NCBI GenBank assembly: GCA_964593465.1
Contig: CAZQJY010000012.1
Span: 1-16,330 of the forward strand
DNA: 16,330 nucleotides
Reading direction: 5' to 3'
Origin: Mycosynbacter sp964593465
Lineage (GTDB): Bacteria > Patescibacteriota > Saccharimonadia > Saccharimonadales > Saccharimonadaceae
Part shown: positions 1 through 5,523 of the stretch, piece by piece
Numbering within the stretch: position 1 is the stretch's first letter
Layout of the letters: every line of letters begins with the position of its first letter
Translations under genes and position numbers: made by a program
The notes under the pieces: model-generated
The model's database searches: none
Seen by the model: the letters and a program-made list of their open reading frames with translations, nothing else
Told to the model about the DNA's origin: nothing

Positions 1-46
1 CCTCTTAAGCAGGGTGTCGAGGGTTCGAGCCCCTCCTGGCCCTCCA
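1..46 (+). tRNA. tRNA-Lys(CUU), 3' part only
   Basis: The window opens inside a tRNA; the 5' half lies outside. Seen: anticodon loop CTCTTAA (2-8, anticodon CTT at 4-6), 3' side of the anticodon stem GCAGG (9-13), five-base variable loop GTGTC (14-18), T-arm GAGGG-TTCGAGC-CCCTC (19-35), acceptor 3' strand CTGGCCC (36-42), base 73 = T and an encoded CCA (44-46). The frame of T-arm, variable loop and anticodon arm fits a class I tRNA exactly, so CUU/Lys is preferred over reading TAA as a Leu anticodon, which would need a long variable arm. A U at the discriminator position is uncommon for tRNA-Lys. Confidence 0.9.
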
Positions 47-54
47 AGAAAAAT

Positions 55-80
55 CCACCCTGTATGGGTGGTTTTTTCTT
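55..80 (+). terminator. intrinsic terminator after tRNA-Lys
   Basis: Stem CCACCC (55-60) / GGGTGG (66-71) with loop TGTAT, followed by six T residues (72-77) and CTT. An A-rich run on the left side (47-53) makes it usable in the opposite direction too. It ends the tRNA transcript and separates it from folD. Confidence 0.85.
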
Positions 81-102
81 GGCTGCAGAAGTGTTGTACA
101 TC

Positions 103-111
103 TGGTACAAT
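103..111 (+). promoter_or_regulatory. extended -10 promoter of folD (near-leaderless)
   Basis: TGG followed by TACAAT (106-111) forms an extended -10 element; no convincing -35 is seen at 16-18 bp spacing. Nine bases separate the hexamer from the ATG at 121, so a start point about 7 nt downstream would leave an mRNA with almost no leader. There is no Shine-Dalgarno sequence in front of folD, which agrees with leaderless translation. Confidence 0.55.
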
Positions 112-120
112 GGATAGGAT

Positions 121-930
121 ATGAAAATACTTTCTGGTTCCGAGCTTGTCGACTTTATTATGGAGCGACAGGCAAAACAAGTGCGCAACCTCAAGCAGGC
201 ACACCATGTGGCGCCACGTCTTGCGATTGTTCGCTGCAACCCAGAAAATGACGTAATCTCGACATATATTCGGCTCAAGCAGGCTTATGGCAACGATATT
301 GGTGTGGCGGTGGAGGTGTTTGACGAATCGGCCGACACAGTCGGTGAGCGCATCGACGAATTGAATGCACGTGATGATGTACACGGGGTAATCGTGCAAC
401 TACCTGTCGTGCCAGGTAATATCACCGATACAGTGCTCGAGCAGGTCGCGCCGCATAAAGATGTCGATGGCTTGTCGAGCCAGACACTCTTTGACCCGGC
501 CACACCCATGGCGATACTTTGGCTGCTAGCAGGCTACAACGTTGAGCTGCAAGATGTGGCGATTGTCGGCCGTGGTCGACTTGTCGGGGCGCCACTTGCG
601 CGTATGCTGACAGATTCTGGGGTGAATATAGCAGTATATGACAAAGACTTTGATGGTGATCTTGCAGTAGCATTGCAGCAAGCAAAAGTAATCATCACTG
701 CCACGGGTCAGCCGGGGCTCATCACGGCTGATATGATCGCACCACAAGCAACAGTGGTAGATGCAGGTACGGCTAGTGAAGACGGAGTGATAGTCGGTGA
801 TCTGGCCGCAGACGTGCGTCAGCGTCAAGACCTTGCCATTACGCCAGAGCGTGGCGGAGTAGGTCCACTCACGGTAGCTGCATTGTTTGACAATGTGCTG
901 CGTGCAGCACGACGAACTACCGAGCAGTAA
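121..930 (+). CDS. folD: FolD: methylenetetrahydrofolate dehydrogenase/cyclohydrolase
   Basis: Cytoplasmic bifunctional enzyme of one-carbon metabolism (5,10-methylene-THF to 5,10-methenyl-THF with NADP, then to 10-formyl-THF). The 269-aa protein is a little shorter than the usual 280-300. Visible hallmarks: Y49-x3-K53 (STYIRLKQ, the catalytic Tyr/Lys pair), VQLP at 92-95 with the cyclohydrolase Gln93, KDVDG at 113-117, the nucleotide-binding GRGRLVGAP at 150-158 and GGVGPLT at 245-251. The usual PCTP motif reads DPATP, so its Cys is Ala. The ATG at 121 is chosen because it fits the family start and follows a -10 element directly. The gene converges on the receiver gene with only 2 bp between stop codons. 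Identity is secure; cofactor preference cannot be told. Confidence 0.95.
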   Translation: MKILSGSELVDFIMERQAKQVRNLKQAHHVAPRLAIVRCNPENDVISTYIRLKQAYGNDIGVAVEVFDESADTVGERIDELNARDDVHGVIVQLPVVPGNITDTVLEQVAPHKDVDGLSSQTLFDPATPMAILWLLAGYNVELQDVAIVGRGRLVGAPLARMLTDSGVNIAVYDKDFDGDLAVALQQAKVIITATGQPGLITADMIAPQATVVDAGTASEDGVIVGDLAADVRQRQDLAITPERGGVGPLTVAALFDNVLRAARRTTEQ

Positions 931-932
931 GT

Positions 933-1298
933 TTATAACTCTTTGAGCATTTGTTTGACACGCGTTACAACTTGGCGGGGTGTGTGGTCTGCTCGTACCA
1001 GGTGCATCTCGACGCCAGCCGAGCTAAGTGCTTTCGGTAGAGTGGCTTCGTGAGAAAGTACAACGACAGGCGTACGTTTACACCAAGGTTGTGAACGAAT
1101 CTGACGTAGTGTTTCGACTGTATTTAGACCGGGCAAGTCTGCATCTAGCAGGATGACGTGTGGACGTAGCGTATTTACGAGTGCTAACCCTGTCTCGCCA
1201 TCATCTGCGACTTGGGCATCAAATCCATCTGTCTCAAATTTCATGCGATAGAGTTGTTGGAGTGCAGGGTCTTGTTCGATAATAGCTATTTTTGTCAC
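933..1298 (-). CDS. stand-alone response-regulator receiver protein, partly degenerate
   Basis: A 121-aa CheY-like receiver domain with no output domain. The phosphoacceptor Asp is D52 (LLDADLPG). Other positions of the active site are altered: the acidic pair after beta-1 reads E8-Q9 where two acids are usual, the Thr/Ser after beta-4 is S82 (VVLSHE), and the invariant Lys after beta-5 is replaced by Arg102 (LVRADHTP). D52 could still be phosphorylated, but Mg binding and signalling may be weakened or changed. The start is GTG, nine bases after a TAAAAT hexamer; there is no Shine-Dalgarno sequence. No kinase gene lies beside it. The partner could be any single-domain receiver target (motility, pili, phosphorelay); this is not known. 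Confidence 0.85.
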   Translation of the reverse strand: MTKIAIIEQDPALQQLYRMKFETDGFDAQVADDGETGLALVNTLRPHVILLDADLPGLNTVETLRQIRSQPWCKRTPVVVLSHEATLPKALSSAGVEMHLVRADHTPRQVVTRVKQMLKEL

Positions 1299-1307
1299 AA
1301 TAGCTTT

Positions 1308-1316
1308 ATTTTAGCA
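1308..1316 (-). promoter_or_regulatory. extended -10 promoter of the receiver gene
   Basis: On the minus strand TGC precedes TAAAAT (hexamer at 1313-1308), nine bases before the GTG start. The element sits directly after the stop codon of the 74-aa gene (1317-1319). Same arrangement as in front of folD: extended -10, no clear -35, almost no leader. Confidence 0.45.
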
Positions 1317-1541
1317 TTAGCGGCCGCCAAAGATAAGTGCGAGTAGCTCGTATACAAGCCACGCGAGCACAGTGATAACGGCTGTGCCGATAAGAATTGG
1401 CTTCAGGACACGCTTGCGCTCGTGCCACCACAGCTGCATTCGCCCGCGTTGTACGGCTTCTACACGAATGGTCTTTGGGCGTACAGCATTTGACCCGGCG
1501 CCGGTATAGGCCTTGTTGCGTTTTTTCTTCTGCTTACTCAT
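1317..1541 (-). CDS. small basic membrane protein, unknown function
   Basis: A 74-aa protein with a strongly basic N-terminus (MSKQKKKRNKAYTGAG), a short basic middle (WWHERKRVLKP, 38-48) and one hydrophobic segment (about 48-71) ending in FGGR. By the positive-inside rule the basic part should face the cytoplasm. The start at 1541 is chosen over an in-frame ATG at 1565, because a TATGCT hexamer lies between them, seven bases before 1541. No Shine-Dalgarno sequence. I recognise no family; a role at the membrane as an anchor or small regulator is only a guess. It lies 18 bp upstream of the receiver gene on the same strand and may be read through into it. Confidence 0.7.
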   Translation of the reverse strand: MSKQKKKRNKAYTGAGSNAVRPKTIRVEAVQRGRMQLWWHERKRVLKPILIGTAVITVLAWLVYELLALIFGGR

Positions 1542-1548
1542 TATGCAT

Positions 1549-1557
1549 AGCATACCA
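1549..1557 (-). promoter_or_regulatory. extended -10 promoter of the 74-aa gene
   Basis: Minus strand TGG-TATGCT, hexamer at 1554-1549, seven bases before the ATG at 1541. It starts in the T-run of the upstream terminator, so termination of the LPXTG gene and initiation of this gene are packed into about 35 bp. Confidence 0.45.
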
Positions 1558-1585
1558 AAAACCACCCCTGTTGTCCAGGGGTGGT
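1557..1585 (-). terminator. intrinsic terminator of the LPXTG gene
   Basis: Perfect 10-bp stem, ACCACCCCTG (1561-1570) with CAGGGGTGGT (1576-1585), 5-nt loop, followed on the minus strand by TTTTT (1561-1557). It lies about 50 bp past the stop codon of the surface-protein gene. Confidence 0.85.
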
Positions 1586-1633
1586 TGGTAGAAACTGACG
1601 GGTCAGCTTGTAGGTTGAGCGGTCAGTCTCTTG

Positions 1634-3418
1634 TTAGCCGAGTGTACGGCGGGCTGTTACTGCGTAGCCAAGCGCAAGTGCCAATGTGCCGAGTCCAGCA
1701 ATTGTTAGTACGCCATTTGCGCTACCAGTCTGTGGAAGCTCAGTTGGTACTGGCTCTTCACATTCTGCACTATCAGCAGGCATGTGTTCTTTGCCTGGGA
1801 TTGGGCATTTTTCTTCTGGAGTCACAGGTGTTTCTTTACACGCTGGGTCGTCTTTTGGAAGATGCTCTTTGCCAGGAATCTCACAGTTTTCCTCTACTGG
1901 AGGCTGCTCTTCGCAGTCTTTGAGGTTTGTTGAGTGCTTGGTTTCATCAAAATCTTCTTTGTTGATAGTGATGATTTTTTTGCTTTCGAGATCACAAACC
2001 TTGATTTTTTCTGGTGCTGGAGGAGTTGGAACCTCAAATGCCTTTTTACAAGCTTCACCAGTTGCAGTTACATCTTTGCCGTCAACTGTAAAGGTTACAG
2101 TTGCTTGCACGCTGTATTTACCAGGGGTGTTTTGAGTGTATTCTGCTACGTTTGGTGTGCCAGATACAGTGTCTACCACTTGGCCAGCTTCGTTGCGGAT
2201 GGTGTAGCTTACGCCCTTGAACGTACCACCTTTTACGGTGTAGCCAGTTTCAAACTTAAACTTGTTGTCGCTGAGCTTGGATACGGCGAGGGCTGTACAT
2301 TTGTATTCTGGCTGCTCTTTACACTCTTTGTCTACAGTGACATTGGCATCATCTTCTTGATAGCCTTCGTCGATTTCGACACGTGCAACGTTCTTGAGGG
2401 TGTTTGTACCACACTCTAGCTTATCTTTTGCCGGAGCTTTGGCGCTAAACATTACCCAAGTGCTCGCACCTGGCAGGTATGAACCGATATTGATACCATC
2501 TTTGGTAACATTATCACTTGCTTGTTGGCCGTCTGGCTTTTCTTTGGTACCAAATTTGGTTGAACCATTGATGTATTCCATACCAGCAGGCAGCTTGTCT
2601 TTGACAACAACATCTTCTTGCTTAGTTGTACCAGTATTCTTGTACCTAATTAGATAGTCAACTGTTTCACCTGGCTGCGCCTTGTAATCGTTGACCCATT
2701 TGTTTTCACCATGCTTACTGACAGATTTTTCAACAGTAAAGTCTACTTTTTCTGCAAACTGTGGTTTTACCTTGAATGATACGTAGCCAGCATATTCAAA
2801 ACAGCCAGGGATCTTGCCATCGAGCTTGTCGTAACCAAGCAATGCACCTGCACTTGTAAAGATAGATTCTGGCAAGGCAGTATTCATCTTGTTTGTCTCG
2901 TATTTGAGTGTGCCAGGAATGTAGGCTACGTTGAAATCTTCGTCGCCGACAAATTTAGCTTGGTCGTATACCATGCCAGGCTGACCAGCATTGCCTTTTT
3001 TGTTGGCACCAAAGTTGCTAGCGCTGATTGAACCGTCGATCTGAACAGAACGACCAGTAGTTGTAGGCAACGTGATGCGTCCTGTCACGTCGTTGGCAAC
3101 AAGACCAAGGCTTGATGCGGCGTTGTTGTGTACATACATACGTACGACGTATTCTTTGCCGCGCTCTACCTTGACTTCATCGTCCCATACGTTTGGTGCG
3201 GTTGCTTCGCGGATGCCAACAAAGTTGTGCTCGTGGCCGATTGCACCATCTTTGTAGGTGTTAAAATCGATATGATCGATTGGGTTTGTCTTCGAGTTTT
3301 CCGCTCGATCGGGGGTGAGTGCGTAAAGGCTAGCAGGGATAACGATTGCAGCTGCTATGACAGCAACTAGTGCAACCTGCTTCTTTCCTCGGCGCAACAT
3401 TTCGAGTACTTTACTCAT
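1634..3418 (-). CDS. LPXTG cell-wall-anchored surface protein with DUF11 domain
   Basis: A 594-aa secreted protein and adhesin candidate. A basic N-terminus and hydrophobic stretch (13-33) form a signal peptide. Residues about 45-220 are an extracellular region I do not recognise. About 225-362 looks like a DUF11-type beta domain (AQPGETVDYLIRYKNTG, then VVVKDKLPAGMEYINGST). About 370-460 is another beta-rich module. The stalk 470-560 holds three Cys-bounded segments; two are near copies (CEIPGKEHLPKDDPAC at 512-527 and CPIPGKEHMPADSAEC at 538-553). The C-terminus is a full sortase signal: LPQTG at 561-565, a hydrophobic segment (about 570-585) and an Arg-containing tail. A GAAGGAGA Shine-Dalgarno sequence lies 8-9 nt before the ATG. 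Single gene with its own promoter and terminator. No sortase gene lies in the window. Anchoring is well supported; the ligand is unknown. Confidence 0.9.
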   Translation of the reverse strand: MSKVLEMLRRGKKQVALVAVIAAAIVIPASLYALTPDRAENSKTNPIDHIDFNTYKDGAIGHEHNFVGIREATAPNVWDDEVKVERGKEYVVRMYVHNNAASSLGLVANDVTGRITLPTTTGRSVQIDGSISASNFGANKKGNAGQPGMVYDQAKFVGDEDFNVAYIPGTLKYETNKMNTALPESIFTSAGALLGYDKLDGKIPGCFEYAGYVSFKVKPQFAEKVDFTVEKSVSKHGENKWVNDYKAQPGETVDYLIRYKNTGTTKQEDVVVKDKLPAGMEYINGSTKFGTKEKPDGQQASDNVTKDGINIGSYLPGASTWVMFSAKAPAKDKLECGTNTLKNVARVEIDEGYQEDDANVTVDKECKEQPEYKCTALAVSKLSDNKFKFETGYTVKGGTFKGVSYTIRNEAGQVVDTVSGTPNVAEYTQNTPGKYSVQATVTFTVDGKDVTATGEACKKAFEVPTPPAPEKIKVCDLESKKIITINKEDFDETKHSTNLKDCEEQPPVEENCEIPGKEHLPKDDPACKETPVTPEEKCPIPGKEHMPADSAECEEPVPTELPQTGSANGVLTIAGLGTLALALGYAVTARRTLG

Positions 3419-3485
3419 ACAGTTGTCTCCTTCTCACATCAATCCACCTCGCAGTTGGGATTGAGCATAGTTAAATTCGTGTGTA

Positions 3486-3514
3486 ATTATATATTCTTAT
3501 TTGCAAAATGTCAA
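3486..3514 (-). promoter_or_regulatory. consensus sigma-70-type promoter of the LPXTG gene
   Basis: Minus strand TTGACA (3514-3509), exactly 17 bp, then TATAAT (3491-3486): a perfect match to the housekeeping consensus. The predicted start near 3479 gives a leader of about 60 nt with a good Shine-Dalgarno sequence. This suggests high constitutive expression. Confidence 0.85.
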
Positions 3515-3535
3515 CAATATTATCATATTGCTTAT

Positions 3536-3550
3536 GTCTATCGTATAGAC
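3536..3550. promoter_or_regulatory. inverted repeat upstream of the LPXTG promoter
   Basis: GTCTAT-CGT-ATAGAC, two perfect 6-bp arms around 3 bp, about 22 bp upstream of the -35 element. It could be an operator or chance; no regulator is known. Confidence 0.3.
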
Positions 3551-3626
3551 TGACCGAATTTTTAATGTTCTGCTTGCATGGGGTAGAAAAATCAAGCTAT
3601 GTCTGGTATGTAGGGGGTCTAGCCGA

Positions 3627-3669
3627 GGCTAGCGCTTGGATCACTATGGTGTAGTGGTAAGCGCTAGCC
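3627..3669 (-). terminator. GC-rich hairpin at the end of the island-1 operon, no U-tract
   Basis: Perfect 11-bp arms GGCTAGCGCTT (3627-3637) and AAGCGCTAGCC (3659-3669) enclose an inner stem CACTA/TAGTG (3642-3646, 3652-3656). It begins 17 bp past the lipoprotein stop codon. On the minus strand no T-run follows, unlike the other terminators in this window; U-less hairpins are often proposed for high-GC Actinobacteria. A second, competing small stem CTAGCC-GA-GGCTAG (3619-3632) reuses one arm. Confidence 0.6.
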
Positions 3670-3686
3670 TGCGGCATAGACGTGAA

Positions 3687-4895
3687 CTAGCAGGGGTCCC
3701 CGGGAGCTGGAATACAGCCGTCACCCGCATCGGGTGCGCCCGTTTCCCACGGTGCGGTCGTACGAGGGGTCTCGTGCGGCGTCACCGTCGGGGCTACCGT
3801 AGGCCGCTGTGTGGTCGGCGGTGTATACGGTGCCGTCTGAGGCGGCGTGTACGGATCCCGAGTACCCGAGTCCGTAGGGTTGCGGTTTTGACCACCACCC
3901 TGCGGGGCTTGCCCACGATTCCCTGCGTCGCTGCTTTCGGTGTCCTTGCAGTTCGGCGGGTGACCGTACGGCTTGTCCGGAGGGCAGCCTGTGGTCGGCG
4001 GCGGAGTTCCCGTCGTCGGCTGCGTCGGAGGGGTGCCTCCGGGGTTCACCGGAGTAGTTCCTCGTTCGCCACCCGGCTTACCGGGGATGGGCACGTCGAC
4101 ACGCGGCTTGCCATCTTCCGTGCATCCGGTGTCGAAACCTTCCGGACGCTTGTCGTGGATGTTGCCACCCACGGCCACGACCGGGCAGGAGTCACCCTTT
4201 TCCGTCAACACGAGGATGACGGCTTCCAGATTTTCCTGCTTGGGGTTCAGCGCAACCTCGGGGAAGCCACTGACCACGGCGCCGCCGCCAGCCAGGTGGT
4301 AGTTCCACACGCTCTTGGGCGAGTGAACTCCCACGTCCTGGAAGCGGTTCAGAAGGGTGTTGATCTTCTGCGCCGTGGCTTGCCATTCACCGTTCTTACG
4401 AACAGCCTCTTCGACCTTTTCGGTCGTCTTCTCAGACGCCGGGAGGTCGAGGAGCGGGATGTACTCCGCGGCCAGATTGTTGATCTGGTCGGGATTCACC
4501 CGGAATTTACCGAGCCAGCCCTTGTTGAGCTCACCGATGGTGGTGTTACCCACCTCGACGTTCGCCAGGGCGACCGCCCAGGTGCTGCCCAGCAGGGGAT
4601 CTTCGCAGATCCCACGCTGAATGTGCGCCAGGGCGTTTGCCTTGTCACCTACGGGGGTGCTCAAGGCGTCAGACCAGACTCGAGGCGGCGTGCCTTCGAG
4701 TGCACCCACCTTGAGCGGCACGACACCAGTGGCGTCGGCCTCGCAAGTGCGCTCGTCGACCGTGTCGACCGTGAGAGCGGCGATGACCTCGTCGCTCACG
4801 TCGCTGTTGTTGTCCTGGTTGAACGAACAGCCTGCGAGGATCAGCACCCCCGCAAGCAGTGCAGCCAGGGCGGCTGCCGTTCTGTTGGTGGTCAT
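3687..4895 (-). CDS. secreted lipoprotein with Pro/Thr-rich C-terminus, unknown function
   Basis: A 402-aa lipoprotein. The start is the ATG at 4895, not the longer open frame reaching 5285, because a lipoprotein signal follows at once (MTTNRTAAALAALLAGVLILAGC, lipobox LAGC, lipidated Cys23) and GAGGAA lies 6 nt upstream. Residues about 30-265 are a compact region with Cys51, 97, 237 and 258 that could form disulfides. Residues about 266-402 are Pro/Thr/Gly-rich and probably extended, with a small motif CPPDKPYGHPPNCKD at 304-318 and a final Cys. I do not recognise a family. The gene is GC-rich with an actinobacterial look, unlike its neighbours. Its Shine-Dalgarno sequence overlaps the upstream gene's stop (TGAGGA), so the two are probably translationally coupled. 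A membrane-anchored contact or transfer-associated protein is possible but unproven. Confidence 0.8.
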   Translation of the reverse strand: MTTNRTAAALAALLAGVLILAGCSFNQDNNSDVSDEVIAALTVDTVDERTCEADATGVVPLKVGALEGTPPRVWSDALSTPVGDKANALAHIQRGICEDPLLGSTWAVALANVEVGNTTIGELNKGWLGKFRVNPDQINNLAAEYIPLLDLPASEKTTEKVEEAVRKNGEWQATAQKINTLLNRFQDVGVHSPKSVWNYHLAGGGAVVSGFPEVALNPKQENLEAVILVLTEKGDSCPVVAVGGNIHDKRPEGFDTGCTEDGKPRVDVPIPGKPGGERGTTPVNPGGTPPTQPTTGTPPPTTGCPPDKPYGHPPNCKDTESSDAGNRGQAPQGGGQNRNPTDSGTRDPYTPPQTAPYTPPTTQRPTVAPTVTPHETPRTTAPWETGAPDAGDGCIPAPGDPC

Positions 4896-4903
4896 GTTGT
4901 TCC

Positions 4904-5365
4904 TCACTTTTTGACGATCTGGAGGAGCTTGACAGCTCCCATTCGAATGCCGAAGGCGATTGCCGTCAGCAGGGCGATACTCAGCACGAAGCCGAGCATC
5001 TTGGCGAGACCGATGAAGGTGACGCCGACGAAACCGGCCATCGAGCCGATGAATGGCGACAGCGCGAGGCCGACACAGATTGCGCCGACCACGACAACTG
5101 CCGTGATCCACTCGTTGTTGCGATGTAGGTTCTTGCGAACCAGGCCGAGCAGCCATTTGAGGCCGACGACCGCCATGATGATCACGACCGCCGTGACCAC
5201 GAACTGCCAGTTGAGGCCGATGGTGTTGGCCATCTCGCTCCAACCGTGTCCGAGGTCTTGGCCACCGTCGCTGTAGAACCACCACAGCCCGCCAGCCAGC
5301 GCTAGTGCGACGCCGATAGCGGTTGTGGTGAGCTCGCCCAGATAGGGGCGGACTTTGTCTTTCAT
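4904..5365 (-). CDS. four-TM membrane protein, unknown function
   Basis: A 153-aa protein with four likely membrane segments (about 12-30, 54-76, 86-108 and 115-143), a short basic loop LVRKNLHRN (75-83) and a basic tail (KLLQIVKK). An AGGAGG Shine-Dalgarno sequence lies 6 nt before the ATG. GC-rich like the lipoprotein gene, whose start lies 8 bp after this stop codon, so the two form an operon and their products may form a membrane complex. Small multi-TM proteins beside lipoproteins occur in conjugation, secretion and phage-derived loci, but no motif here fixes any of these. The antisense strand carries a long Arg-rich open frame that I treat as a shadow. Confidence 0.75.
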   Translation of the reverse strand: MKDKVRPYLGELTTTAIGVALALAGGLWWFYSDGGQDLGHGWSEMANTIGLNWQFVVTAVVIIMAVVGLKWLLGLVRKNLHRNNEWITAVVVVGAICVGLALSPFIGSMAGFVGVTFIGLAKMLGFVLSIALLTAIAFGIRMGAVKLLQIVKK

Positions 5366-5386
5366 GTTTTCCTCCTTGCTGGGGCC

Positions 5387-5421
5387 CCGCGGACGCGGGT
5401 TATTGTACCGCTTGTCCGCGG
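5387..5421 (-). promoter_or_regulatory. candidate island-1 promoter with flanking inverted repeat
   Basis: A TACAAT hexamer on the minus strand (5407-5402) lies about 37 bp before the ATG at 5365. It sits between perfect 8-bp inverted repeats CCGCGGAC (5387-5394) and GTCCGCGG (5414-5421). Repeats placed this way could be an operator that blocks polymerase. No good -35 is seen at normal spacing. CCCGCG/CGCGGG could also fold in the early leader. Confidence 0.4.
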
Positions 5422-5423
5422 TT

Positions 5424-5445
5424 GCTGCCCCAGGTTGGGAGCAGC
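5424..5445. repeat. short hairpin upstream of the island-1 promoter
   Basis: GCTGC-CCC (5424-5431) pairs with GGG-A-GCAGC (5437-5445) around a 5-nt loop, with one bulged A. Its role is unknown; it may be part of a regulatory region or a remnant of the donor sequence. Confidence 0.35.
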
Positions 5446-5453
5446 ATGTCAGG

Positions 5454-5471
5454 CGACAAATCGATTTATCG
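5454..5471. promoter_or_regulatory. 18-bp palindrome, candidate operator
   Basis: CGACAAATCGATTTATCG is a palindrome apart from one mismatched pair, centred on ATCGAT, about 50 bp upstream of the candidate island-1 -10 element. Length and symmetry fit a dimeric repressor or activator site. A second ATCGAT-centred palindrome lies at the start point of the other island gene (11781-11790). Confidence 0.4.
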
Positions 5472-5523
5472 CGCTGGCATGCCGCCCCCGAGGGTGAAAA
5501 CAGAAACTTCTTTGCTAATTCAC

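Noticed and set aside
3636..5276. 546-codon open frame on the plus strand through island 1
   Set aside because: It is antisense to the lipoprotein and four-TM genes, is Arg/Val-rich as expected for a shadow of GC-rich codons, and has no signal, domain or ribosome site. The minus-strand genes have Shine-Dalgarno sites, a lipobox and TM segments.
4896..5285. N-terminal extension of the lipoprotein frame
   Set aside because: It is the shadow of the four-TM gene; the lipobox and ribosome site fix the start at 4895.
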